Shown: positions 48,101 to 58,007, numbered from the stretch's first letter. The stretch is 64,000 nt of DNA from Laccaria trichodermophora (GCA_018417955.1 JACTVC010000001.1:3224001-3288000), one strand, 5' to 3'. The notes: generated by a model from the sequence alone, not told the origin. Program-made: numbers and translations.

Positions 48101-49244
48101 ATTCCCTATACCACGCCAATCAGAGATCATCCAAGCTTTATCAGGCTCTCAAGTACTATCATCCTTTGACGCCCTCGCTGGGTTCACGCAGTTGGAAATG
48201 AAGGAAGAGGAGAGGGAAAAGACTGCATTCCGGTGTCACTTGGGATTATGGCAATTCCGTAGGATGCCATTCGGCCTACGCAACGGTCCCTCCATCTTCC
48301 AGCGGCTTATGCAAGGGATCCTAGCCCCGTATCTTTGGTTGTTCGCCTTAGTTTATATCGACGACATCGTGGTGTTTTCGAAGTCTTGGGAAGAACATCT
48401 CACACACCTCGACGTAGTCCTGGGGGCGATAGCTAAGGCAGGAGTAACATTGTCCCCTTCCAAGTGTTTTATAGGATATTCATCCATCCTCCTACTGGGA
48501 CAGAAAGTGTCACGCCTAGGGTTGTCCACTCATCAGGAGAAAGTACAAGCTATACTGGATCTGGACCGCCCGACATCGGTAGCAGACTTACAAAAATTTT
48601 TGGGCATGGTTGTTTATTTTTCACAGTATATACCTTATTATTCATTTATCGCTGCGCCATTATTTGCACTATTGAAGAAGGGAGTCAAGTGGCATTGGGA
48701 CGCGGAACATGAGCTAGCCTTTCACGAAGCGAAGGAGACGCTGTCCAAGGCCCCAGTGTTAGGCCATCCGATTCAAGGTCTCCCTTACCGACTGTACACG
48801 GACGCCTCCGACATCGCCCTGGGCGCGTGTTTGCAACAAGTACAGCCGATCTTGGTAGGAGACTTAAAGGGTACACAGGTGTATGATCGATTGCAGAAAG
48901 CCTGGGCTGCCAGCGCACCTGTTCCAAGCTTGTTTCGATCGTTCGCTACGGACTATGAGGAAGGCGACTCTAATTCAGTCTGGGGGGCCACTTTGGACGA
49001 AACGGTGGTGCATGTCGAACGAGTGATAGCATATTGGAGCCGCACGCTTAAGTCAGCGGAGAGGAATTATAGTACGACGGAGAGAGAAGCTTTAGGAGCA
49101 AAGGAAGCTCTAGTAAAATTCCAGCCGTTCGTCGAGGGAGAGCAGGTTCTTCTTATCACGGATCACGCAGCGCTACAGTGGGCGAGAGTTTATGAGAACG
49201 CTAACCGGAGACTAGCCGCGTATTCGCAGCTTACCCAGGTCTGA
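45183..49244 (+). CDS. gag-pol: Element 3 Gag capsid, protease, RT and RNase H
   Basis: After the TGA the frame runs to 49244 (ATG-independent; residues below are counted from 45294). A Ty3-type capsid (IPQWDGNP...WGM-like tryptophan-rich region) occupies about residues 5-190. The zinc knuckle CFICLSPKHFFRDC starts near residue 252. The protease active site ARLDSGADITLM has its Asp near residue 513. Reverse transcriptase has LAIDYRKLN and the catalytic YIDDIVVF (near residue 1021). RNase H has LYTDASDIALGACL (near 1170), TTEREAL and ITDHAALQWAR. The frame ends early, at 49244, because of a short deletion just after RLAA. In element 2 the same place still reads RLVAWGA. Pol is thus split from integrase in this copy. 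Confidence 0.9.
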   Translation, partial: NSGQGPPGGDPPGGGPSYGIDPEEKGPEDEKNKSEWQLNNKISMGMIPQWDGNPTTMIDYIMEIALLARLSKRLFKEIGQIAPIRWTGSAKGWWMTLPRADQAYYSQDWECLMTGMRDHFMNDEWLNDRGIEFDAMRFRRGHAHSRETPEEYFNRRIRLHMVLHPEEIDRSTVTHRLMNRQPILWSSILNTVSCPSIVQLIKLAKANLIAQYYSGLRIEKSKSVHTVEAASPEDSDKSGTELNVIKEAQVVVRGVNRKRTDWPKGRTIAGYNYCRDDSVVSKTPPPGPCFICLSPKHFFRDCPHNTRFFTKAAHSVDVTIDQEELNELDIAYYDIVSAAMASASEYESPEVVSEPKDKRNRNERRREKFDMKSNKKGKSKVEDLPQANRATRRKLKLSKMASVASINDALPRSEEEDLFSDEEDIIGYPDPPSEDEGSSSSQADTIPAFSTNSPTSSVSSLPSAPVKKTGTRKVTIEEIEDPEAPPVFQSSPKSMPLKESEGYFPNESDVVMAVKKEVKPEGLGSMGTQALHIKAHVQSIGRGEVKARLDSGADITLMSEEFWKQLGTLPQPKEGMRMKLYHLTGHAKVLGYIKTRLYTLTTDQVWIGFELEAYVVRGMRVPLLLGEDFQTAYELHVKRYATGHCEVTINDDMKVIPASSAHDVDLGFKIRQSYLTQSFVRAKTARRRRAKKLKKMPKELSPVYATEDTRVEPGTVKTIRVTGALKEKKEWLVEKVIVGSDTTDILAAPFTWISSENPVLPVANPGTRPLYVRKGEIVGRLADPSSYLDHPDEEELPKYAALAEAIKVVINETLKERSSTSTKTQERAFDSKLEEEEHWGPKTTAVPEDPASGSVPELVNLGPDIPSNILPRLKEVLQRNSSAFGVDGRLGHVDAKVSIPLKPGTVPTSLPMYGASPAKREVIDHQVKAWFEAGVIEPSVSPWGFPVVVVYRNGKARLAIDYRKLNANTIPDEFPIPRQSEIIQALSGSQVLSSFDALAGFTQLEMKEEEREKTAFRCHLGLWQFRRMPFGLRNGPSIFQRLMQGILAPYLWLFALVYIDDIVVFSKSWEEHLTHLDVVLGAIAKAGVTLSPSKCFIGYSSILLLGQKVSRLGLSTHQEKVQAILDLDRPTSVADLQKFLGMVVYFSQYIPYYSFIAAPLFALLKKGVKWHWDAEHELAFHEAKETLSKAPVLGHPIQGLPYRLYTDASDIALGACLQQVQPILVGDLKGTQVYDRLQKAWAASAPVPSLFRSFATDYEEGDSNSVWGATLDETVVHVERVIAYWSRTLKSAERNYSTTEREALGAKEALVKFQPFVEGEQVLLITDHAALQWARVYENANRRLAAYSQLTQV

Positions 49245-51139
49245 AGATCGTGCACAGGCCAGGTCGCGTGCACTCCAATGTAGACCCCTTATCCAGGCTA
49301 CCGAGAACTCCGCAGCATAGTTCTCCGGTTCAAGACGAATTACAATCCATTAGTTCCGACGAAGAGAAGCGGAGAGTAGCTCAAGAAGCAGAAGATCGCA
49401 TGGGCAAATCGGCAGCTCGTAAAGCAGCATTTACAGCATGGTGGTGGGAGGACCTGTTAGATGCTCAGGCATTCGCTATCGAGACGAAGGCCAAAGACGA
49501 AGACGACGGACTGCCAAAGGCTTTTCCAGAAGTTGATCAGTGGTCCTATCTGTTAGATTCGCAGCCCGAAGGAAAGGAAGAGGAATGGGAGAGTAAAGCT
49601 CACCTCCTGGTGGCTCTAAGCCCGGAAGTGATAAGCGAATTCGCGAAGGGATATGAGGAAGATCTGTTCTTCAGACAATACTACGCAGAAGAAATTCCAA
49701 ATCCTCGCATAGCCATCACACCTTCACACTTCCGCAAAGGATCAAACGGGTTGCTTTATTTTATCGATGCTCGTTGGGAGACCAGGCTCTGCGTTCCCCG
49801 ATCTCAGATACAGTTCGTACTAGAATGGATCCACGAAGCCCCACACGAAGCCGCTCATGGGGGATATGTCAAGACGTTAGAACGAGTTCGTGAATTATTC
49901 TTCTGGAAAGGCATGAACCGAAGTACCGAGAAGTTTTGCGAGACCTGCGACGTATGCCAGAAAACTAAGACCAACCGTACTAAGAAAATGGGCGCACTAC
50001 GGCCTTCGCATATCCCCTCGCGACCGTTCGAAACAGTATCACTAGACCTCATTACGGGACTACCACCCTCTGGTGCTGAAAAGTACACTGCGATTCTAGT
50101 CATTGTGGATAAATTCACTAAGTTTGGGCTCTTCATACCCACTCACGACACTCTATCTCAAGAAGGATTCGCGAAGTTGTTCGTCGAAAGGGTAGTACAC
50201 GTGTATGGCATGCCTCACAGAATTATCGCTGACCGCGATCGTCGCTGGGCAACGGGCTTTTGGAGGACGGTAGTAGCTTTACACGGAGCTAAGATGGCGC
50301 TATCATCCTCCCACCACCCTCAAACCGACGGACAAACTGAGATCCTCAATGCGACTATTGAACAAATGTTGAGGGCCTATGTATCTCACGATCGTAGTTC
50401 CTGGTCCGAATGGTTATCAGTCTTAGCATTTGCCTATAATTCCGCGAGGCACTCTTCCACCAAAGATACTCCAAATGGGTTGCTGCTTAACTATCATCCG
50501 AAGATATCAACGGGAGAAATTCTATTGGGAACAGAATCCTCTGAAGTTACTTTCCACCCTAGTCACCAAGGAGAAGAGTACGTCAAGACTATTAATCTTC
50601 GACGGGATCAAGCGAGGGACGCTTTGGTACTCGCACAACAACGGCAAGCAAAAGCTTACAATAAGGATAGACGCCCCGTGGAGGAGATCAACCCAGGTGA
50701 TTTAGTGTTAGTCAACCCACACACGTTGAAACTCGTAGAAGTCGAAGGCACGGGCAAGAAACTCGTTCAGAGAATGATAGGCCCTTTTGAAGTAATGGAG
50801 CGTGTCAATCCAAACGTCTACCGACTCAGACTTCCAGACTCTTATCCCATGCACCCAGTAATCAATATCGATCACCTGAGGAAGTACAAACAATCTCCAG
50901 AAGAGTTCAAAAGTCATACTACTTTGCCTTCTACTCGAGACTTCCTGCCTAGTGAGGAGTATGAAGTCGAAGCCATTTTGGGACATAAGCTGACAGGTCG
51001 AAAGAAAGGCAATCGAAGGATGTTTAGAGTTAGATGGGTTGGGTATGGGCCAGAGGCGGACTCCTGGGTTTCAGAGGCTGACTTACGCAATTCCCCGGAA
51101 ATTAAAAGGGAATACCTTATTAAGATGGGACTAAACTAG
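49205..51139 (+). CDS. int: Element 3 integrase with chromodomain
   Basis: The frame opens at 49205 (VFAAYPGLKIVHRPGRVHSN) and belongs to the same polyprotein as the preceding frame; the shift is -1. The zinc-binding HHCC lies at about 49850-49960 (HGGYVKTLERVRELFFWKGM, CETCDVCQ). The catalytic triad is D in LDLITGL, D in IADRDRRW and E in TDGQTEILN, with DX35E spacing. A GPF/Y motif (IGPFEVMERVNPNVYRL) comes next, then a chromodomain (YEVEAILGHK...FRVRWVGYGPEADSWV) at about 50960-51095. The chromodomain targets integration to modified histones and places the element among chromoviruses. All integrase catalytic residues are intact. Confidence 0.92.
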   Translation, partial: PETSRVFAAYPGLKIVHRPGRVHSNVDPLSRLPRTPQHSSPVQDELQSISSDEEKRRVAQEAEDRMGKSAARKAAFTAWWWEDLLDAQAFAIETKAKDEDDGLPKAFPEVDQWSYLLDSQPEGKEEEWESKAHLLVALSPEVISEFAKGYEEDLFFRQYYAEEIPNPRIAITPSHFRKGSNGLLYFIDARWETRLCVPRSQIQFVLEWIHEAPHEAAHGGYVKTLERVRELFFWKGMNRSTEKFCETCDVCQKTKTNRTKKMGALRPSHIPSRPFETVSLDLITGLPPSGAEKYTAILVIVDKFTKFGLFIPTHDTLSQEGFAKLFVERVVHVYGMPHRIIADRDRRWATGFWRTVVALHGAKMALSSSHHPQTDGQTEILNATIEQMLRAYVSHDRSSWSEWLSVLAFAYNSARHSSTKDTPNGLLLNYHPKISTGEILLGTESSEVTFHPSHQGEEYVKTINLRRDQARDALVLAQQRQAKAYNKDRRPVEEINPGDLVLVNPHTLKLVEVEGTGKKLVQRMIGPFEVMERVNPNVYRLRLPDSYPMHPVINIDHLRKYKQSPEEFKSHTTLPSTRDFLPSEEYEVEAILGHKLTGRKKGNRRMFRVRWVGYGPEADSWVSEADLRNSPEIKREYLIKMGLN

Positions 51140-51308
51140 AACTAGGAAAGGGTTCTTGATCTTCTATAGGAATTAAGCGAAATTACAAACACCGCTAAAG
51201 TCTAAGGGAATTTGGAGGTGCCTTCCCCTCTAAGTCCCAGAGTAATACTGCCACGTATACACTGTCACTACAAATCCCTTCTCTGCCAGTCAACCCACGC
51301 TCATTCCT

Positions 51309-51704
51309 ATGCCCAACAAATTCCCTGCCTATCCTTTGCCAATTCACGTTAAGGATTGCTCTTCATGCCCCAACCCTTTATGCTGCATTAAAACCTCGCA
51401 CGACTTCCAAGATCTTCTTCCGATGCCCTCTGTACCAACTGGTATTCCTCGACTAGAGATTACTCACTTTGAGGAAGTTAATCCCTTCTCTACAATCAAC
51501 TGTTGGAAATCAGTGACGTTCAGTGCTCGTGACCTCAGAAACGAACCTTGGGTGTATTTACCAGGAGGTTATGGTTCCGTTAAGCTTCTGAAGGTATTGG
51601 AGGTGAAAGGATGGGTGTTATACAACGGGATGAGAGATGAACGGTTAATAGCCAGGATAGCCTTGCCTAAACAGCGACGCTGGCAGTGGTGGTGGTGGTG
51701 GTAG
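51309..51704 (+). CDS. Small ORF between integrase and ORF3
   Basis: This 131-codon frame has a cysteine group (KDCSSCPNPLCC) and ends in a tryptophan run encoded by a TGG microsatellite (51686-51703). It has a plausible ATG at 51309. It may be a real accessory protein or a fragment of ORF3's upstream part. Function unknown. The rest of 51140-52138 shows nothing else. Confidence 0.35.
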   Translation: MPNKFPAYPLPIHVKDCSSCPNPLCCIKTSHDFQDLLPMPSVPTGIPRLEITHFEEVNPFSTINCWKSVTFSARDLRNEPWVYLPGGYGSVKLLKVLEVKGWVLYNGMRDERLIARIALPKQRRWQWWWWW

Positions 51705-52138
51705 GAAGAACGCTCGGAGAGATGGAGTTTAGTGGTCCTTTTCTCACTTCCTGCATTCACACGAGAACCCAATTCATTTCAAAACATCACACGAAGGCCG
51801 GCGTCGCATCTGACATTCACCCACGAACTTCTTCACTAATTCCGTTCAAAGATCTATCGGCATTCATCCATCATTTCATAATTGTAACATATTGGTATTA
51901 CACAATACGTGGGCATGTCCGTGGGAGTAATCTAGGATAATTACCTCTTTGTACTATCTTCGTCCTTTCATTGATCAAAGCTTTGGTCCCATCCAAACAA
52001 CTTCACGTAGATCCCGATCGGTCCAGAAAGACTCGTATTGCCGCGCCCGAGACGAATTAGAATCACTCCCTTGATAGGAATCCCACCACGGAAGGTCGAC
52101 TCTTATCATCGCTCATCCTAGAACCGAAGAAAACTATA

Positions 52139-53854
52139 ATGTACACCAAGTTTACGCATACCCCTGCGCCAGGCGGATACGATTCCAGGATTTATGACAC
52201 GATGCGTAGGAAAAGCCTATCAGGATATTTCGAGCTTCCGGTGGTCGACGATACCTTATCACTCATCCTGCCACCTTTCTCTCGAGTTCATAGCCATCTT
52301 GTCACGACGCATAGCAAAACTTGGTTATTATGGTCCCCAAACTCCCTAGTCGAAGCGTACTACCCAGGCATTAGGGCTCCAGGGCACGAAGTTAAAATAG
52401 AAGAGGATAGAACGAAGAGGCGCTTTGACGGTCACTTAGGACGATTCGACCCCACGAAGTCACCACAGCACTACGATCCATTACAGCCGTGGTTGCCGTT
52501 CGTGAAACGAGAACAGGCACATGTGGCGAGCATCGAGAACGCTCCACTGGCTATTGCATGGGTTAGCTCTTCGCCTCGAAGGGAGATGAGGGATCTAGGG
52601 CGCCTGGATACAGCTCTCCTAATACAGCTTACGACGCGCAACATCGAACTGGAAGCTGCCGTATCCACGATGACGATCATAGCCGACATCAAGCAGGAGT
52701 ACTGGGATAATAGGCCATGCTACCCTAGTGAGAGCGAGATTAGAGGATTGGGAGGAGAACATCATTATGCAGATGCGGTGGATTTGGTGACTCGGATACA
52801 AAGGGGCTTGAAGTTGAAGGACGCGTGGTTAAAGGCAATGTCTATCGTTAAGAGGGAACATAGAGAAGCAGCGATGAAGGAATGGATGACGGAGACACCA
52901 TTTGCCGTGGACGACGTCTTGGGAACCTGGATCAACGGTGCCAGAGAGGAACACGTTTATTGGCTCTTGAAACATAGAATCCCTTGTTTCATCATCCACG
53001 AGGTTCCTATTACAGAACTATATAACTACAAGGAGGATCATAAGCACCAAGACTTTGTCGCCTCAACAGATATCCAGTACCTCGCGCCAAAGACCAATGC
53101 CTACAATCACGTCGCTTATAAAAAGCAAGCTACATTCAACAATGACAAGGACAGGGAGGGAATACCGGCGGGCTATCCTACCTTATCAGTGGGAGATCGC
53201 GTTAACTCGGACCCAGCGACACAGGGATGGGACGGGATCAAGCATAAACGACTGGAGGAGCTTCAGGAAGTAGTAATGCGGCCAGTCGAGCCGAATCGAC
53301 GTCCAGAGAGCACGACACACGGCTCCGGAGCCCCTTCCTCTAGCCGTACCTACGACGACCAGGAATTAGAAGTTCGATCCCTAGCAAGTGACAGAGTAGA
53401 TTGGATAGTACCACCCGCAGTAATGGCCGTTTTGGATGGTAAATGGACGTTCTGGAAAGAATGCGACATCACCCCGGACTGCTACTATTTCTGTCTTGTA
53501 TCGCCTAGGCCCGACGATTGCGAAAGGGTGTGTTACGATAGACAGAGAAGGAGGGAGATATTCTTCTTGGAGGGCATGGAGACTCCTATCGGCGCCGTGT
53601 CAGACATAGAGAAGTTCGGATTCCCAGCTCCCCTAGCGCGGTTCGTCGAGATGAAGGAGGAGGAAATCACGAAGGAACATCCAGCTTCGCGTTGGATCTA
53701 TACCAAGAAAACAGCCTCCAAGGGAACGGTTGGTCAACGAGCTCCAACACCGTCAGCAACAGAGCTCCCGTTGAAGAAACTATCCGTCAAGGGCAAAGAG
53801 AAGATCGTTTATGCCCCTGTGACACACCACCCTCCTTCCCCTAGGAGGTCTTAG
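52139..53854 (+). CDS. ORF3 of element 3, N-terminal part
   Basis: ATG 52139; 571 codons in the sense direction, downstream of integrase. The protein is mixed alpha/beta with a long conserved-looking middle (YWLLKHRIPCFIIHEVPITELYNY is at about 52958-53029). A Ser/Pro-rich C-terminal stretch ends at TAG 53852-53854, exactly where the TIR element begins. I recognise no enzyme or envelope motif, and no signal peptide or membrane segment. Similar extra proteins are known in large basidiomycete Gypsy elements, but I cannot name this one. The gene continues after the insertion. Confidence 0.65.
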   Translation: MYTKFTHTPAPGGYDSRIYDTMRRKSLSGYFELPVVDDTLSLILPPFSRVHSHLVTTHSKTWLLWSPNSLVEAYYPGIRAPGHEVKIEEDRTKRRFDGHLGRFDPTKSPQHYDPLQPWLPFVKREQAHVASIENAPLAIAWVSSSPRREMRDLGRLDTALLIQLTTRNIELEAAVSTMTIIADIKQEYWDNRPCYPSESEIRGLGGEHHYADAVDLVTRIQRGLKLKDAWLKAMSIVKREHREAAMKEWMTETPFAVDDVLGTWINGAREEHVYWLLKHRIPCFIIHEVPITELYNYKEDHKHQDFVASTDIQYLAPKTNAYNHVAYKKQATFNNDKDREGIPAGYPTLSVGDRVNSDPATQGWDGIKHKRLEELQEVVMRPVEPNRRPESTTHGSGAPSSSRTYDDQELEVRSLASDRVDWIVPPAVMAVLDGKWTFWKECDITPDCYYFCLVSPRPDDCERVCYDRQRRREIFFLEGMETPIGAVSDIEKFGFPAPLARFVEMKEEEITKEHPASRWIYTKKTASKGTVGQRAPTPSATELPLKKLSVKGKEKIVYAPVTHHPPSPRRS

Positions 53855-55479
53855 TGATGCCCTACATATTCCTGCCGGATTCCGGTCATTCCAGCGGATT
53901 CCGGTGCCATTCCAGTGGAATTTACCAGCCAAAATTTCACTCCAGCCACGGAATATTGATATTCCGGGATTTTCACCGGAACAGTCCCCGGAATGCACCG
54001 GAACGGAATGGCACTGGAATCCAGTGACCGGAATGAGCACTAAAAATTGCCAAATATGGCAAGTTCTATATTTTCAGATAAAAATTAACAATAAAATCAG
54101 AAAAAAAATAGGGATGGTGGTAATGATGTTGGGGTACTGTTTACATGGTCTGTGCGCATTTCCTAATATGGTAATTAATGCAAATATAACCAGAAAATCA
54201 GGAAAAAAAGATAGAAAAAATATAGGGATGGTGCTCACTATTGGTGATGTTGTTGGGGTATTGCTTACATGATCTGTGCGCATTTCCAAATATGGTAATT
54301 TATGCAACTATAGCCAGAAAATCAGGAAAAAAGAATAAATATGATGTAGACTCTTGTTGACAATGTTGGAGTAGTGTTTACATGGTCTGTGCACATTTCC
54401 AAATATGGTAATTAATGCAAATATAGCCAGAAAATCAGGAAAAAAAGAGAAAAAAGAATGAACATGATGTAGACTGTTCTTGACAATGGTGAAGTAGTGT
54501 TCACATGGTCTGTGCACATTTCCAAATATGGTAATTAATGCAAATATAGCCAGAAGATCAGAAAAGAAGGGGAAAAGGTATACACATGGTGTTAACTGTT
54601 ATTGACAATGTTGAAGTAATGTTTACATGGTCTGTGCACATTTCCAAATATGGTAATTAGTGCAAATATAACCAGAAAAACAGAAAAACAGCAGAGACAT
54701 GATGTTAACCATTGTTGACAATGTTGGGGTACTGTTTACATGGTCTGTCCACATTTCCAAATAGCTGTTGTCAGGTTCAGGGTACAAATCCAAAAAAGGA
54801 AATTTAAGTATTTCTAGTAAAAGAATAGCAGAACACTCACAAAAAAATAGAGTTGGTATATGCAGTGTATACAATATGAGGCACTGCCTTCAGGGTCCAT
54901 GTCAGGGTCATTTATATATATCTATGAAAGGAAATATGATCTTGTATGACCAAAAAGTCAAGAAATTCAAGATAATGAGGATTCTGCTTGTCAGGGTTCA
55001 TTCAATGGGATGTCAGGATGATGGTCACATGACCAATTACCAAAAATGGTCAAAAAACAAAAGTTGTAGCCCTGCACTGTAGCTTCCCAAATCTGGTTGA
55101 ATTGTGTTCTGAAGTACTCCCATTGTGGATATATGAGGTAAAAGATTTTCAAAAGTGTCGCGTTTTTTTTTGTATTTTGTACTTTTCTCCATGAAAACAA
55201 CACCAAATAATATGATTTCAACACATTTACAAAGCTAAGAGAAAGGGCTACAACTATTGTATCGTGGGAAATTTGACCCAAAAAGGAAGGTGTATACCCT
55301 AAAAGGGATAATAACGCTGATAGACTACAAAAGTCAGTTTATATACACACAGAATCTGGTGGAATCCAGGCCCATTCCAGAGGATTCCAGTCCATTCCTG
55401 TGGATTCCAGTCTATTCCTGTGGAATCCGGTGGAATCCAGCGGAATGGACCCATTCCTGCAGGAATATGTAGGGCATCA
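53855..55479. mobile_element. 1.6-kb non-autonomous TIR element inside ORF3
   Basis: Perfect 21-bp terminal inverted repeats (TGATGCCCTACATAT... at 53855-53875; complement at 55459-55479) are followed by subterminal repeats of GGAATCCAG and ATTCCGGTG type. Inside are about six diverged tandem units of about 120 bp (CATGGTCTGTGCACATTTCC, 54145-54760). There is also a module of about 310 bp shared with the foldback element (55015-55330). No transposase. I could not find a clear target duplication (flanks CTTAG and AAAAG), so the superfamily is unassigned. Confidence 0.88.
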
Positions 55480-56432
55480 AAAAGTACAGTTCCCCTAGCA
55501 TACTACGTAGACCATCGTCCGGGCCCCTCCCCAAACCGTCAGCCGCTGTTATGCCACCGCCTGTTCCTGCATGACCAACCCCGACAGAACCCAGATCCTA
55601 CCGGTTGCAGTCCCACCCTTCTCAGGATCAAGCAGCGCAGGACGCGGGGCATCAATTACGTCGGTGTCCCCGAGCTCCCAGTTCCAGTTCGGAACACCCT
55701 GCGGCTAGTGACGGGAGTCACGCTAAAAAGATTAAGAGTTCAGACAGCGCGAAACCGCCGACGTCCGACGTTTCGAACCCCCACCCCAAGAAACTCGCTA
55801 CGCCCTTGCCCGCAGTTATAGCAAGGATAGAATCGTCCGCCTCTCCGACGTTCGAGCCCAACAGACCGCTATCTGTGGTACAAGCTAACTTCAGCACTTT
55901 GGGAAGCCACTCTTCCGATTCTCGTTTCCTGTGCTTCGAGGGTCTACCGCCTGATTGGGAGACTTGCCGCGTATGGTTTTATAGCATGGCAGTCTCCTCC
56001 CACTTCGTTTGGATCAATCGACTATTCCGAACGGTTGTACACGGAGTTCCCCTTATCTGGGTAGACATGAGAAGTAACGATGATGCATGCACCTTATGAG
56101 GATACCTGACGCACCGAACCATGGCAGACGGCTCATTAGTTATCAGCCACTTCATGGCAGAAAGCGTATTCATTGAAGCTACACGGAATGCTACGGACTC
56201 TTGGACTCGACCTCCCTCAGCGGTATCTACTGGCAAAGACGACCCTATGGACGGTCCAGGCCCTTCCTCCATTCCCCTCGAGGAGCGGTTAACCTCCCCC
56301 GGTCCTTCTAATCCAGCTCCGGACGTTTCCTTACTTCATTGTGCGGCCGTAACTTTGGAAGAACGAGTAGAGCGCCGTCCTCGAGGTGGGCAGAAGCATC
56401 GCAAGTACAAGGCCAAACAACAGAAATCGTGA
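55480..56432 (+). pseudogene. ORF3 of element 3, C-terminal part
   Basis: The frame is continuous apart from two TGA codons (55572-55574 and 56097-56099), both explicable as CGA to TGA. After a Ser/Pro linker, FLCFEGLPPDWETCRVWFY...RTVVHGVPLIWVDM (about 55926-56075) has the strand-helix-strand look of an RRM-like RNA-binding fold. The C-terminus is basic (RRPRGGQKHRKYKAKQQ). The stop is at 56430-56432, shortly before the polypurine tract. An RNA-binding role in the particle is an inference. Confidence 0.55.
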
Positions 56433-56457
56433 TCACGGCTACTGATGTGGGGGGCTT

Positions 56458-56782
56458 TGTGAAGAGTAGGACTTGATCACTTGACATCACGCGCCGTGTA
56501 TTGTATTGTACATAGTTGTTTGCTTAGATGTATATACAAGGGGAACCCTACGTTAGGGTTCCTCATCTTTTGAAATCTACTACCTTTTGCATCGTATGCT
56601 CGCGGACTAGCGTCTCACATCTACACAAGCCTGCCAGGCTTGTGTATCTTACCAACAACACGTCCGGCCGGCTGAGCACCCTGTAACTGCTCACTCACCG
56701 GGATAAGCGCTGACACGTCGTCAGCCACCCTCAACTTCTCCTCTAGACTCACTACACGAGAAGTCTCGAACACCATTTCACA
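56458..56782 (+). repeat. Element 3 3' LTR
   Basis: This is the direct copy of 42016-42340 with three CpG-type differences. It is preceded by GGGGGGCTT and followed by CAGTC. Confidence 0.95.
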
Positions 56783-56787
56783 CAGTC

Positions 56788-57155
56788 TGTGCGAGCCCTC
56801 CCCTTTCTCAACAGCTTCGTCGTAATCGATAGCCCACTCGAACTTCCCACTCGAACATCCAGCGATTGAAGTAAGGAGGCATCGTATGGTATTCAGTGGG
56901 ACAAGATATTCCCAGCGAGTCCGACCGGGCATCTCATTCGCCTCAAGAAAGTGACGAGGGAATCAGCACATATGCACAACCGAAAAGTGCAAACCGCGCG
57001 AAGGACAATACATCTACAGCTGCAATATCGGCCCTAGTTGTACCTCATGCGCGCCGCAGAGTCCTTCTTCCTCCACGACGACGAAGACGCGTCACTGCTA
57101 CACATTGGCAGTGCACTTGTGTCACACTCACGCCACTACACATAAAGCAAACACC
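56788..57155. other. Flank between element 3 and the next gene
   Basis: A minus-strand frame (about 56932-56780) with GKFEWAIDYDEAVEKGEG crosses the element 3 junction and could be an exon of a gene broken by the insertion. The support is weak. Confidence 0.3.
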
Positions 57156-57807
57156 ATGGAATGCGAACATGTCCTCGGGACAACAGAAAGAGATAATTCG
57201 ATCACAGAAGTGGAAGAAATGGAGATGATCGGGCGGATGGATGGAGGTAAGAACACTCGAGGCACATCATGCTCATACTGACCATCTGAAAAGGACAGTA
57301 CACATTCAACATGGAACAGGACTCTGTAATGACAACGACCAGCGGTGAGGTCGCTTCTCACACACGAAGAACTTGAACGAATAGCGTGTATCCACAGGAC
57401 CCTTGTCAAACTTCGCAACGTCCGAGTCGGACAAACTACCTGCAACTCATGGGGATACCATAACTACCAATGGCATTACGACGACGTCGTGGCCCGCGAA
57501 TTCTGGCGTCAAGACAACTCAGACGAAACGCGGGACGTTATTGGCAAACAACGCTAATACGGCGTCCAATGTGCGGGATGGAGGATTGAATACTACAGAT
57601 GATGGAGATAGAGGGACCGCTTCAATTGGCGAAACGGCTAGCCAGCCATTGACTACTACGCGGAGAGTGGGACGAGGTATGTACCTCAACTTCTCCTCAA
57701 AATCCTAATTCATCAACGTTACAGCATTATCTCGACTTCGAGGAAAACGGGGTGAACGCGTACCATCTAGTCCCGCTCTCCGCACGACAGTCCAACACCT
57801 CGTTTAA
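57156..57807 (+). CDS. Small spliced Thr/Ser-rich protein gene
   Basis: ATG 57156; exons 57156-57246, 57294-57344, 57399-57676 and 57725-57807, with introns of 47, 54 and 48 bp (GTAAGA, GTGAGG and GTATGT donors) that all keep phase. The product is about 167 residues: an acidic N-terminus (EVEEMEMIGRMDGG), a Thr-rich middle (TTNGITTTSW) and a basic end (RLRGKRGERV). No family recognised. Codon-phase agreement at three introns is the main support. Confidence 0.5.
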
Positions 57808-58007
57808 CCCGCAAAGAGGTAGAGACAGACGTACTGGGGCAGACTCCGAGACGCCAAACAGAACCGCGAACTTACACGACCCTGGGGCCGACGATAGCCC
57901 AGGCATCTACAACCGGTATGACAAATGTTTGAGGACGTTATGTGAAGCCGCACGTCCTTTGCCTAGACAAATACACCACAACCTATCGCTGCTCAGGATG
58001 CCGACGA

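Larger units (their letters stand above)
42016..56782 (+). mobile_element. Element 3: chromovirus-type Gypsy retrotransposon with extra ORF3
   Basis: 325-bp LTRs (42016-42340, 56458-56782) have constant offset 14,442, and the duplication CAGTC (42011-42015, 56783-56787) bounds the insertion. Three LTR differences were seen, all CG/CA. Internal order: PBS, hairpin-array leader, gag, protease, RT, RNase H, integrase, chromodomain, ORF3 and polypurine tract (56449-56457). Several in-frame TGA codons and two frame changes make this copy defective. A 1.6 kb TIR transposon interrupts ORF3. Confidence 0.95.

Noticed and set aside
53852..55484. Target site duplication for the TIR element
   Set aside because: Flanks CTTAG and AAAAG do not match. 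A TCCCCTAG on both sides is 9-10 bases away from the left end and not adjacent, so I do not call it.
27976..56099. TGA as a reassigned or read-through codon
   Set aside because: Considered because all interruptions are TGA, but CpG transitions between LTRs explain them without a special code, and other genes here appear to use TGA as a normal stop.
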